Source: Tritrichomonas musculus
Taxonomy: Eukaryota; Parabasalia; Tritrichomonadida; Tritrichomonadidae
DNA length: 64,000 nt
NCBI GenBank assembly: GCA_039105265.1
Contig: JAPFFF010000005.1
Location: forward strand, 620,001-684,000
Reading direction: 5' to 3'
Both the position numbers and the translations under genes were made by a program. The notes under the pieces were generated by a model. It made no database searches. It was not told the origin of the DNA and saw only the letters and a list, made by a program, of their open reading frames with translations. Shown piece by piece: positions 39,384 through 49,584 of this stretch; within the stretch, counting starts at the first letter, position 1; each line of letters starts with the position of its first letter.

Positions 39384-39862
39384 TATTTATTTCAAATATT
39401 TTTAAATTCAAAATAATCGTAATTTTTATATAAAAATCAATTGAAATATATTTGAGAGAAAAAATACTATTATTGGCAGAAAAACAAATACTTGTTTTTC
39501 AAACCTAAATATGAAGTAAATGCTTTTACGTTATAATATTATATGTTAATGCTTTCATACAGGAAATAAAAATTCAAAATTTAAAAATTTTTAATTCTAT
39601 TTTTTTTAAAATAATAAGGTATTATTATTTCTGTATCATCCATTTCATGACAAAACAATCAATCGCCAGAAAAATGAGAGAAAAATTTCAATTGTTTATT
39701 ATTATCATTAATTATTTGAGTTGGTAACTATTCCCCCTTTTGGCATTACAATCAATAAATGCTGATATTTGTTTTGATGATAATTTACCTCTTCAAAATA
39801 TTTACAATAATATTTTGAAATCTATTACGTTTTCTTTTATATGATTAATATATCATATGAAA
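39384..39862. other. Intergenic, no gene seen
   Basis: AT-rich spacer between two minus-strand genes, holding the promoter of the mosaic scaffold gene and the 3' region of the 203-aa gene. No structure noticed. Confidence 0.6.
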
Positions 39863-40474
39863 TCAATTAAATATATTCAATTCAATATTATTATCATCTT
39901 CAAATCCGTAAAAAGTAATTGGAAAATCATCAAATTCTAATTCTTGATCAAAAGAAAGAAAAGAAAAAGCATTCCTTTTTTCTCTATTCGAAACACTATT
40001 TACAATCTTTTTTAAGTCTTCAATTAAGCATGTTTTACGTTTATCACTCAACTTGATATTCTTAATATAATTATTCTCAACGAAATGAAGAAAATCACTT
40101 GAATAATCGAAGGCAATTTTGTTTAGGACGATATTTTTTTCCATAAAATTTGATTTCCTTAATTGTCTGCTCCTAATAAAAATAATATCTTTTTGGCTAA
40201 TATTGTTAATATATTCTTGGAAACCCTCAATTAATTTAAATAAATCCTGAGCTCTTAATCTATATTTTTTCTTCAATAATTCACAAAAATCTTTTTGATT
40301 TACATTATTTTGATTAAGATAAATAAGAATTGGAATGATGTCTTTTGACATGTAATATCGATCTTTATTGAGAGCTGGTCTATTTAATTCTGGAAACTCA
40401 TATATACCATCACTTTTACTTCTATATGAATTGTACAAATTCCTTTGTAAAACTGTTGCAATACTTATTGACAT
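39863..40474 (-). CDS. Hypothetical protein (about 203 aa)
   Basis: Read from the ATG at 40474 (MSISIATVLQRNLYN); the longer frame to 40498 begins with TTG. It is a mixed, mostly helical, Lys/Asn/Ile-rich protein with no recognised domain. The block SQKDIIFIRSRQLRKSNFM and a Phe/Asp-rich tail (FLSFDQELEFDDFPITFYGFEDD) are the most distinctive parts. No homologue is recalled. Codon use is like the neighbours, so it is probably real, but confidence is limited. Confidence 0.5.
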   Translation of the reverse strand: MSISIATVLQRNLYNSYRSKSDGIYEFPELNRPALNKDRYYMSKDIIPILIYLNQNNVNQKDFCELLKKKYRLRAQDLFKLIEGFQEYINNISQKDIIFIRSRQLRKSNFMEKNIVLNKIAFDYSSDFLHFVENNYIKNIKLSDKRKTCLIEDLKKIVNSVSNREKRNAFSFLSFDQELEFDDFPITFYGFEDDNNIELNIFN

Positions 40475-40498
40475 AAAAATTAAAATGAAGTGTTTCAA

Positions 40499-41346
40499 TT
40501 TTATGGAAATTTTTTTTTTTCAAATTTCTGATGCCATTTGGGCATGGAATAAAAAAGTTCAATTGAAATTGTACAAATAGAAGTTTTTTTTATAATATAT
40601 TATATTAATAAACTGAAATACATTTTTTTTTTTTTTTTTTTTTTTTTTGTGCCAAAAATTCTTGTTTTCAATTTTAAAATTTATAGAAATTTTGAAAATA
40701 AAGTTCACAAAATGGCATGTTAAAGAAAAATGGACAGTAGTTTATAAATGCCATGATTTATTAACTTCATTCTTAACCATTTGCTTCGTTCACTATCATG
40801 CCATTTACCTTGTGTTCATGTAAATAATCTAATTTTAATATTGAAACTTTTTTTCATTCAAAGTAATTTAATATTTAAAATAGATTTCTTATGAATTCAT
40901 GTTTCCAAAATCCAATTTTTTTTTTTTTTTTTAAAAAAAATCCGGAAATCATTCTCGCCTTTGGCAGTTAAGGCCAATATTGACCTTGTATCTTACTAGA
41001 ACTTTTTTGCACTTTAACTAAATATGAAACAGTATTACTCAAACTAAATTGATTTCCAAAAAAAGATATCGGCGAAAAGTTGGAATTTACATAATTATAG
41101 TACATCAATAAAATGATGATTTAAAAATATTTTCTTGATTGTTTATATGCGAATGCCCGGTAGGCTTGGGCTGATGCCACTTTTCTGTACTAACGATAAA
41201 AACAGGCAACTTTTCAGCCCGAAATTGCTCGGAACAAATAAACGATTGTTTCCAAAAAAAATTATTCTTTGTTAAATGCACCATGTTAATTACCAATTCT
41301 CATTTTATATTCCACGTCAAATTGAAAGAGACAAATAATAGTTTTT
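40499..41346. other. Intergenic with long T run
   Basis: Holds a run of about 27 T (40622-40648), a second T run (40918-40932), and a 10-bp inverted repeat AAATGGCATG / CATGCCATTT at about 40711 and 40797. The 63-codon minus-strand frame at 41105-41296 has no recognisable content. No gene supported. Confidence 0.65.
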
Positions 41347-43111
41347 TTATTTCGAATTCATCAATTTTTCATAAGTTTCTTTTGCTGATTCGTGTCCTTT
41401 ATCAGCAGCCAATTTGAAGTATCTCAAAGCTCCCTCTCTATCAGCAGATGTTCCGTCACCTTCGAGCAGTATGTTTGCTAACATGAAGAGTGAGTCTGGG
41501 TCATCATAGCCGTTTCTCAAAATAGAGATTGCCTTTTCCTTGTCCATTGGCGCTCCGTCACCTTTCGTTAACATTTCAGCGTAATGAGCGCAAACACCAG
41601 GGAATCCGTCTTCCGCTGTTCTTTCGAAATACTCAGCAGCCTTAGCCTTGTCCATTTTTACGTCATCAGTTCCGACTCTTAACATTTCACCGTATTTATA
41701 CATAGCCTCTCTACTTCTATGTTCAGCCGCCATTTTGATGTATTCAAGACCTTCGCTTTTATTCATCTCAATACCTTCACAGTTGTAGATCATGTCGCCG
41801 TAATAATGGTAAGCGCTCGAATGCCCGGCTTCATCGATTGCCATTTTGAAGTATCTCAAAGCTTCACTTTTGTTTTCTTCAACACCATTTCCATATCGAG
41901 CCATGAGTCCATATTGGACCATTTCATTAACTTCTCCGTTGCTGGCGGCCATTTTGTAATATTTTGCAGCTTCTACATCGTCGCGAGGAATGATACTTCA
42001 GAAATAATTAATGCATAATTCTGCGTATTTTTTCATTGAATAAATATCGCCTTTATCGGCAGCAATCTTGAATAATCGAGCTGCTTCAACTTTGTCCATT
42101 TTGACGCCATAACGACAGTCTAATGCAATTGCATAAGAAGACAATCCTTCGACACTTCCTTTATCAGCTGCAAGTTTATACAAACGTGTGGCTTCAATAT
42201 CATCTGAAAGGACATTTCAATAACCGTATCTTAATAGAAATGCAAGTCTAAGCATTGATTTTACATGACCTTTTTCTACTCCTTTCTTCAAGTATTCTGC
42301 TTCTAAATAGCAATTCTCTTCAATGCCAACGCAAAAGTGTACATTGAATCATCATCGCCTAAATCTGCTGCAAGCTTGAAATACTCGGCAGCTTCAGATT
42401 TGTTTTCAGGGACGCCGTTTCCATTATAAAGCATATTTGCTAAATAAGCAGCACAAGAAACATTTCCATTGTCTGCCAATAACTTGTAATATTTGCACGC
42501 TTCTTCTTTGTTCATGTCAATTCCATCGCCTTTAAACAACATGTTTGCTATACTTATAAGACATGATTCATCGCCTTTATCATCAGCCATTTTGTAATAT
42601 TTTGCAGCTTCTTTCTTGTTCATTTCAATTGCAAGCAAGATATGGTTGCAATACGAAACATGCACTTGACATCGCCTTTATCAGCGGCCATCTTAAAATA
42701 TTTGGCCGCTTCTTCTTTGTCCTGTTCTATTTCATCGCCATTGAAGCGCATTTGTGCATTGTTAATCATGCCGTTTATCAAGCCTCTGTCAGCCGACATC
42801 TTCAAGTATCTGCAAGCTTCTTTCTTGTCAACAGCAACACCTTGTCCTTGGATCAACATGACAGCATAATTAAACATTCCTACATCATGGCCATGATCAC
42901 CTGCCATCTTATAATATTTGGCGGTTTCACTCAAATTGACTTCAACACCGTTTCCTTTCTCACAAATGGTTGCATAAGAAAGCATCGAATTAAAATCGCC
43001 TTCGTCAGCAGCAATTTTATAAGGATTGGTTGAATTTGGCTCTTTCCTTTCATTAATCTCATCACTATGCTTACTGAGAAATTGGTTGCATTTTGTAAAA
43101 CCGTTTTTCAA
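41347..43111 (-). pseudogene. Decayed Sel1-repeat gene
   Basis: Sel1 repeats are readable along the whole minus-strand stretch (PYKIAADEGDFNSMLSYA, ACKYYKLLADNGNVSCAAYL, EAARLFKIAADKGDIYSMKK, EALRYFKMAIDEAGHSSA, ALRYFKLAADKGHESAKE) but in three successive reading frames. Frame changes lie near 42640 and between about 42180 and 42305, and an in-frame stop lies near 41998. The repeats resemble those of the mosaic gene at 35913-39383, so this is probably a duplicated Sel1 gene that has died. Sequencing error in AT-rich DNA could cause one but hardly all of these changes. The 5' end is unclear. Confidence 0.8.
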
Positions 43112-43300
43112 AGACAGTTGTACACAACTTTGCTATACAAGTACAGTTTTGTGGTAAAATTAAAAAAATGTTGCAAAATGTGAGCAACTGGGCTATTAAT
43201 ACGTTGTTAAGATCTGCGTAAATTGTCTTTTTGGTTTTTGCTTGACTAATTTTTCTTTTCAAAAAGTGAATTTTCCAATCTGATTTATATTAAGTATAAC

Positions 43301-43401
43301 TAAAGTGTGTCCACTATTAGGAAAGTTAAAATTGTGAAAACTCATTCAATATTTCTATGAGCTTATTCAAAAAATACTTTCTTAATTGTGGACGCACTTT
43401 A
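43301..43401. mobile_element. Tiny mariner-like inverted-repeat element (about 100 bp)
   Basis: Left end TAAAGTGTGTCCACTATTAG (continuing GAAAGT) and the inverted right end TAAAGTGCGTCCACAATTAA (continuing GAAAGT) match at 23 of 26 positions. The ends abut TA, as in Tc1/mariner target sites. No coding capacity. A MITE of the Tc1/mariner type is the best reading. Confidence 0.7.
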
Positions 43402-43792
43402 TATTGAAAAATAAAAACTAATTAATGAATTAAACTAGGTTTTACTGTCCACTCTCAATTGTGTCCAAAAATGAAAGATGACAGGGATAGTTTCATAACT
43501 TTTTTAATGATATCTCGTTTGGACTTATCTAAAAATGATTGAGGAAAACCTAGGAATTAAACCAGTTATCCATTGAGTACATGATTTATCTAAAAATGAT
43601 TGAGTTATACATATATTTCGATAAAATTACCTGATAAAATTAATGACTCAATTTTATTTCAAAATCAAAAAAATTAATGTTTTTTATATCACATTTTAAT
43701 GCCTGAAAAAAATGTTAATTAACTGAATAATTAATTTTTTATCAGGTATTAAATAACATAATTAATTATTCTCTTTATTTAAATAATATAAA
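43402..43792. other. Intergenic with short direct repeat
   Basis: TTATCTAAAAATGATTGAG occurs twice (about 43517 and 43587), and a mirrored ATTAATTA-rich block lies near 43720-43780. No gene seen. Confidence 0.6.
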
Positions 43793-44392
43793 TCATTTTT
43801 CTATAACACCTTCAACAAAATGAATAAACATGTCAAAATTATTTATTTGTTCTGTGTCTTGCTCTATCATATTTGATGATAACAGATCAAATTCATTTTG
43901 ATTTTGAATTAAATTGAGATTTTTTAAAGTTGATTCATTTGCTTGTTTCAAACTTTCATTATCAGCTCTTGATGTTTGCATTATTTCATCTATTCTGTCA
44001 ATACTTGAAGTAACTGTTTTATAATCAAAGTCATATTTTTGAATTTGCATTTCCAGATCTTCTTTTTCTAATGTATAACTCTTAATTTTTTGTAAGATTT
44101 GTTTTTGATTTTCTATTAAAAAATTTAAATTTTGATCTTTGATTTGTAAAAAGGTATCATACTGCTGTTTGAGCATATTTACGCGATTTTCAAGATAGCT
44201 GATACGTAATTTTATTTTATCGATGGCTTCGCTAGCTGAGTTACAGTTTGAAATTTCAACAGATTGAGAATGGCGTGAACTAATAAGATAGTTTAACATT
44301 TTAAATAGAAGTTTCTGGTTTGCAATATCAAGCTGATGATCAAGTATTTTCCTTTTGTCTGGCGATTTCTCATTGTTTTCAAAATTGCTCAT
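43793..44392 (-). CDS. Coiled-coil protein (199 aa)
   Basis: A short protein whose residues about 60-175 form an extended coiled coil (IKLRISYLENRVNMLKQQYDTFL, YTLEKEDLEMQIQKYDFDYK). It has a polar N-terminus and an acidic tail ending FVEGVIEK. No family recognised. It is divergent from the large coiled-coil gene with only 134 bases between the ATGs, which suggests shared regulation and perhaps a shared structure, such as a cytoskeletal or flagellar assembly. Confidence 0.65.
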   Translation of the reverse strand: MSNFENNEKSPDKRKILDHQLDIANQKLLFKMLNYLISSRHSQSVEISNCNSASEAIDKIKLRISYLENRVNMLKQQYDTFLQIKDQNLNFLIENQKQILQKIKSYTLEKEDLEMQIQKYDFDYKTVTSSIDRIDEIMQTSRADNESLKQANESTLKNLNLIQNQNEFDLLSSNMIEQDTEQINNFDMFIHFVEGVIEK

Positions 44393-44526
44393 TTGTTATA
44401 ATTATTTTTTTAAAGACCAAATATATTTTGAAAATATTGAAAGGATTAAGATTTAAAATCTTTTTGAATATAGGCAACTAGTTAACTTCTGAAATATAAA
44501 AAAGTGGCTCAAAGACGTTTAGAGCA
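44393..44526. promoter_or_regulatory. Short bidirectional promoter region
   Basis: 134 bases between two divergent ATGs must serve both genes. It contains AAGATTTAAAATCTT, a near-palindrome, and ACTAGTTAACTT. Which of these matters is unknown. Confidence 0.45.
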
Positions 44527-47500
44527 ATGATAGAAAGTTCTTCTTCAGATATTGCAAATAAGATCAAACATATTCAACAATTAGACGCGGAACTTTCAAT
44601 CAGCCCCGACCAATCAGTAAATGTGGATGGATCAAATATTAATGCGAGCGTTAATCAAAAATCAAATATCAAAATAAATAGAAATTCAAACTTTGATTTA
44701 AACATTGACGAAGATGACTTATCAAATAATACAAATACGAATACAGATTCATCATCCGCTTTTCAAGATGGCTCAGAAAAAATTTCAAAATTTTGCGCGG
44801 CATTTAACAAAAAAGTCGGAGTATCAACAAATTCGCTAGAAGAGGTGTTAGAAATCGTTGATGTTTTAATAAATAACCATGTAAGCGGTACAATGCTTAA
44901 CAGTTCAAATTCTTTAGAAGTTTTAAAAGTATCAGAAGATACCGAATCTTTAGTTCAAAAATTGCGAAACAGAATTACAAAATTAAAAACAAAAAACAAA
45001 GAATTACAAAGCCAAGTTAATTCCATTGAAATGCAGAACTCGAGTCTTCAAGCAGATCTTGATCAATTAAAGTATCAAAATAACAGACTGGAAGAAACTT
45101 TAGCTGACATGCAAATACGACTTCAATCATCTCAACAAGAAGTAAAAGATTTAAATGATAGATCTTCACGTAACAAAAACTCTCGAGAAGAATTTGAATC
45201 GACAGTCTCGAATTTAGGCGATCTTATTCAAACACAACTTGATGATTCAACGACAATTATTTCACAAAGAGATTCGTTAATTAAAATCATCAATAAGCAG
45301 AATTCAGCGCTTCAACAATATGAACAGATTCTTACGAGATTAAATGATGAAAACTACAGAATTGCGGATTCATCTATTTTCTCAAAGTCAACCAAGAACA
45401 CTGCATCAAACAACAGCAATTATTACGAAAATGATATTAATTATAACGATGATTCGTCAGTTGATTCAAAAGGCGACATATTTCCAATGATACTATCAAT
45501 TGTCTCGAGAAGTTCAGAAGAATTAAACTCAGATATTCGCTCACATATTACAGATATAATGAATGATTCATCAATTCCATTAATAGACAGAATAGAATCC
45601 ATTATTTCATATGTCTGTCATGAAGCAAACCAAGCCATACAATTTACAGAGGAAACCAAAGAGAAAATCAAGCAACTTAAAAGCGATAATACAGATATCC
45701 AATCAAAGTGCATTGAAATTCTTTCCCTTTTTGACGAAGAAATACAATTCATGCAGCGTCTTGCACACAGCAATGAGATACAGAGTTGCGTCTTCTTCAG
45801 GGAGGACCAAAACGGCGTAATTCCCTTTGACAAAGATTCAAAGGAAGAGCTCATCAAACACTGCGCGAGAGTCGCTCGTTACATTGAAGAAACGATTCCG
45901 CAAATAAACATAGATGAAATGAACGATGCCTTCTCTCAATTTGAAATGATCCAACCGACAGAGATATTCAATTTACTGAATGCGAACGTGCTTGAAAAAA
46001 AATTGCGAGATTTCTATGATCGTATGAAAAAGTTCAACCCTATTGAAAATTCAGAGCTCTCTCAATTTTCAGAGGAATCACAAAATTTGATAGAGATTCA
46101 AATGAAGGAGTTATTGTGCCTTTTTGCCGCCCAGGCCTTTACGAACGACATCCTACAGAATCACTCGGTTGAACTTCGAATGCGGTATGAAATTACGCAG
46201 AGAGAAATTCAACAGCTTCGTTTGGAAGTTGAAGAGAACAAGGAGCCATTGAAATCTATGAAAAAAGTCATCAACCACTTCACCAAACGCGAGAACAAAA
46301 TTAAACGTCTTTTGACAAAAGTCCTTCATCACAACAGCAAGAAAAAAATTGAATCAAAAGACGATCAAAGTGATTCAAATTTGACCTCTGAAGATTCTTC
46401 AGATGACCTCCTTTCTATCGTTAAGGAGGTGGCAGTCTTGATCAACCAGAATAGAATCTGTCAGGCCGAGAAACTCGAGTCAGAGCTCCAGCAAGTCATC
46501 GACGAGAAGACTCAAATGGCCGAGCAACTGCACAGCCACATACATAACATTGAAGCCGAGCTTTCGAAGGCCGAGAAGATCTACCAGCAGAAGAGTGAAG
46601 AATTCACAAAGACGATAGAAGAAACAAAAAATGACCTTGATGGTGAAAAGGAAAAAAATTCAGAACTTCTCACAAAAGTGGAAGAACTTCAGCAGCAGTT
46701 GAAAGAAGTGACAGACACATATAACCAACTCAGAGCCAACCAGCAAGACGAGATCCGGAGCATCCAAACTGAATCTGACAACCAAATTCAATCGCTATCT
46801 AGCCAGCTCGAGTTAAAAATGAAGAGAGTGAAGGACCTTGAAGAGCAGCTGAACTCTTTCTCGGCCAAGATTGAAGAGCTGAAGAAAGAGAAGAAAGAGG
46901 CAAAAGAAAGAATTGAATACTTGGAGACCGTTAACATAAAATCGGTTAACGCATTGAAAGAGAAGTCCAAGAATTTGAGGAAGCAGTGCGAAGAGTCAAT
47001 CGCTCAGATACAGAACCAGCTCCAAGAGGCAAAAGAGCACTACAGCCAGGCGCAGGAAGAGCTTCGCGATACTCAAGCGAAGAACGAGGAGTTGGCGGTT
47101 GAGCTAAGCAACTGTCAAATTAACAAAAAAGCGGTTGAACTTCGGTTGAAGGCGCTCGAAGACAGACTCGAGACAACGAAGCAGACAATGACGAGCCAGC
47201 ACGAAGCCCGGTTCAAATCTCTGACAACGCAAATTGAAGAAAAATTGAAACAAATAAATAACGAACAAAAGACGTTAATAAACGGTTTTATTCAATTTGC
47301 GAATGAGAATTTGGACGCGCATCTCGAAACCGATATTGAAAACGGTTTTGACATCGACCTTGGAATTGAAACCCAAATTGAAAATAACGGTTATGACGGT
47401 TATGAAGAATACGATGATTCTTACTTGAAAAAGTTCCTCCGTTACCTTCAGGGCGAACTCGAGGCCCGCCACCACGCGCAGGTCGTATATGAAGAGACCG

Positions 47501-48240
47501 CGGCCGACGTATTGAAAGTTCAGAAGCTTCTCAAACTTTCTGAATGTCAGGAATTATACGGTCCAGTGTCCTCGCTTGTCAAGAGCAACAAAGAGATGCT
47601 CGCGAAAGTGAAGAAATATCAGGACGACCAAATAGACTCAGAAAAAAGAGCTAACGAATATTGTAGGGAAATGCGGAAAGTTGAGTCCCAAATCGCAGCC
47701 CTTCGCCAGTGGGAATCTTGGGCACGTCGTGTCCATCGGATTGTCCACGAGACATGCTGCACAACTTACTCTAGCGAGCAACTTCGGCTCTCATTGGAAG
47801 AATCACTTTTGAGTTCAGTTAGCCATCGAACTCTTCTCGCTAAACTTCAGTCCTTGCGAGAACAAAAGAAGGCGATGGCAATCCTTGCCTGCAACTACAT
47901 TTCCTCACACTCAGAAAACGTCGAAGGTGGAAATAATATTAATATCATTTTGAACGATTTTCATTCAAGAGCAGGGGAGAAATTGAGGCCTTCTTGGATG
48001 TCATTGCTCGCTATTTGCGCTTTCATAAGGAGGATACAAAAGTTATCTGGATTTATTCCAATCGATTATCAGCCAAATTCTGCTTCTTCTCTGGCAATAA
48101 GCTGCGGTGTTGTTGAATCTAACCAGAAGAAGAAAAAGAGAAATAACAGAAGCGCAAGTGTAAAAGGGAAGTCTTTTTCACAATTGAATGATTCTGAATT
48201 GCCTCAGAAAAAACCTACGGCATTGTTCAAAAATATTTAA
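44527..48240 (+). CDS. Large coiled-coil protein (1237 aa) with internal GC-rich segment
   Basis: Polar, Asn/Ser-rich N-terminus (1-115), coiled coil (about 145-265), a mixed segment (about 300-540), long coiled coils (about 560-600 and 640-940: QMAEQLHSHIHNIEAELSKAE, ERIEYLETVNIKSVNALKEK), then a globular C-terminal region (about 960-1200: WESWARRVHRIVHETCCTTYS) and a basic KKKKRNNR tail. The plan resembles centrosomal or golgin-like proteins, but no named family is recognised. The DNA from about 45.8 to 47.9 kb is clearly richer in G+C than the ends, with GAG, CTC and CAG codons where the flanks use GAA, TTA and CAA. That may mark selection for translation, or gene conversion. Confidence 0.75.
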   Translation: MIESSSSDIANKIKHIQQLDAELSISPDQSVNVDGSNINASVNQKSNIKINRNSNFDLNIDEDDLSNNTNTNTDSSSAFQDGSEKISKFCAAFNKKVGVSTNSLEEVLEIVDVLINNHVSGTMLNSSNSLEVLKVSEDTESLVQKLRNRITKLKTKNKELQSQVNSIEMQNSSLQADLDQLKYQNNRLEETLADMQIRLQSSQQEVKDLNDRSSRNKNSREEFESTVSNLGDLIQTQLDDSTTIISQRDSLIKIINKQNSALQQYEQILTRLNDENYRIADSSIFSKSTKNTASNNSNYYENDINYNDDSSVDSKGDIFPMILSIVSRSSEELNSDIRSHITDIMNDSSIPLIDRIESIISYVCHEANQAIQFTEETKEKIKQLKSDNTDIQSKCIEILSLFDEEIQFMQRLAHSNEIQSCVFFREDQNGVIPFDKDSKEELIKHCARVARYIEETIPQINIDEMNDAFSQFEMIQPTEIFNLLNANVLEKKLRDFYDRMKKFNPIENSELSQFSEESQNLIEIQMKELLCLFAAQAFTNDILQNHSVELRMRYEITQREIQQLRLEVEENKEPLKSMKKVINHFTKRENKIKRLLTKVLHHNSKKKIESKDDQSDSNLTSEDSSDDLLSIVKEVAVLINQNRICQAEKLESELQQVIDEKTQMAEQLHSHIHNIEAELSKAEKIYQQKSEEFTKTIEETKNDLDGEKEKNSELLTKVEELQQQLKEVTDTYNQLRANQQDEIRSIQTESDNQIQSLSSQLELKMKRVKDLEEQLNSFSAKIEELKKEKKEAKERIEYLETVNIKSVNALKEKSKNLRKQCEESIAQIQNQLQEAKEHYSQAQEELRDTQAKNEELAVELSNCQINKKAVELRLKALEDRLETTKQTMTSQHEARFKSLTTQIEEKLKQINNEQKTLINGFIQFANENLDAHLETDIENGFDIDLGIETQIENNGYDGYEEYDDSYLKKFLRYLQGELEARHHAQVVYEETAADVLKVQKLLKLSECQELYGPVSSLVKSNKEMLAKVKKYQDDQIDSEKRANEYCREMRKVESQIAALRQWESWARRVHRIVHETCCTTYSSEQLRLSLEESLLSSVSHRTLLAKLQSLREQKKAMAILACNYISSHSENVEGGNNINIILNDFHSRAGEKLRPSWMSLLAICAFIRRIQKLSGFIPIDYQPNSASSLAISCGVVESNQKKKKRNNRSASVKGKSFSQLNDSELPQKKPTALFKNI

Positions 48241-48754
48241 TTCTTATGTATTATAGTAATTTTTTTTATTTTATTTTGTTTTTAATAAAACCTTATTTGT
48301 GTTTAATATAATTGCGATTATATCCGATATACTATATACTTTAAATTACTAATGACAATTTTTTGTCATTTGATCTTTTTGAAAGAAAATATGATGCTAT
48401 GTCAAGCTTGAAAACGCGCTAGAACCGGACATTTTCAACTTAAAACGACCATCAATTTAAAGTCTAGTGAAAAAGAATAATTTTTAAAAGCTATATGGTA
48501 GGGGATTTGTATTTTACTATTTCAATTTAGAATAATCTCAATCTAATTTTCAAAGTCAAACACTCATGATAGAAACCACTGAGTTTAACAAGCATTTTAA
48601 GCTCAGAAATTTGTTATCATGGGCTTTTAACTTGTAAAATCCGTAAATTATGAGATAAAAAAATTAGAATTACAGAAAAGAGGCATTATAAAGTTGTAGT
48701 TTTGCGATAAATAGTTCTGGATAAAGCATATTATGGTTCTTGAATCCAAAATTG
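48241..48754. other. Intergenic, no gene seen
   Basis: AT-rich spacer after the coiled-coil gene. No clear structure before the hairpin locus that starts at 48755. Confidence 0.55.
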
Positions 48755-48930
48755 CCATAAAAGTCGAAGAATGTTTGGAAATTAAAAGATCATTTCGAAG
48801 CCTAGGTTGTGAAGCTCCCTGCAGAAGAGTTTCACAATCTAGGCACTCAAGAATCAAATTAAACAAAGCTCCCTGCAGAAGAACCCCGCAATCTGATTCA
48901 TGATGCCAAGAATAAAAATGGAGACGTTTA
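48755..48930 (+). ncRNA. Candidate structured RNA with two hairpin modules (locus B)
   Basis: Modules at 48802-48852 and 48852-48911. The first has arms CTAGGTTGTGAA and TTCACAATCTAG around the loop GCTCCCTGCAGAAGAG; the second has AATCA/TGATT outer arms around CTCCCTGCAGAAGA. Both end in a CAAGA box. CCATAAAA lies 47 bases before the first module, and AATAAAAATGG...ACGTTT follows the last, matching locus A at 22.2-22.5 kb. The number of modules differs (two against three) while the flanking boxes are kept. The minus-strand frame over this region (48648-49040) is an accidental opening. Confidence 0.45.
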
Positions 48931-49584
48931 AACAAGCTAAAAGGCCAATTATTCAAAGCTATGAAAAACTCATAAACGATCAAAATCATATCAAAAAAGT
49001 TCACGAACTTTTTGAATATATTTTCCAGACGCTCTTTCAATTTTTTCTGTTTTTATTGAATTCTATTTTTTCAAATTAAAAAATTTAATAAACACTTTTC
49101 TTTTTCTTATTATGATATTTATGGTTGTAACACCAATTAAGTTATAATTTTTTAAAATTTTTTTTAGCTTCTGAATTTCAATCGAATATACATTGAATTT
49201 TTTAAAAATATTATTAAAAATTTAAATTACATTTTTTTGTTTTATTGAAAATTTAAATTACATTTTTTGTTTTATTTGAAAAAAAAATTATTCCTTTTTT
49301 TTGGGAAAAATCGATTTAAAAATGGTAATTATTAAAGTATTTTTAATGTTATAGAATAAATAGTTATAGAATAAATAATTTTATAATCATTGAAATTTGA
49401 AAAATAAAACGGTTAAAATGTTTCATATTTTATTTGTTTCGAGGTTATTCAAAATTCAGAAAATAATTATTTTTTTTTTCTAAAGAATAAAAAACAATTT
49501 GAATTAAGACGATCAATTATTACTGAATGAAAAAATAAAAATAATTTTGAAAAAAAAATTATAATATTAATCGTTATTATTTGA
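48931..49584. other. Intergenic, no gene seen
   Basis: Very AT-rich, with a short direct repeat of AAATTTAAATTACATTTTTT (about 49218 and 49247) and several A/T runs. It should hold the promoter of the PPP phosphatase gene; no motif stands out. Confidence 0.6.

Noticed and set aside
41105-41296. 63-codon minus-strand frame before the Sel1 relic
   Set aside because: No recognisable domain and an isolated position; could be a relic but not supportable.
48648-49040. 130-codon minus-strand frame over hairpin locus B
   Set aside because: The open frame runs across both hairpin modules; the peptide repeats (LLQGA) come from the repeated loop, so the DNA repeat explains it.
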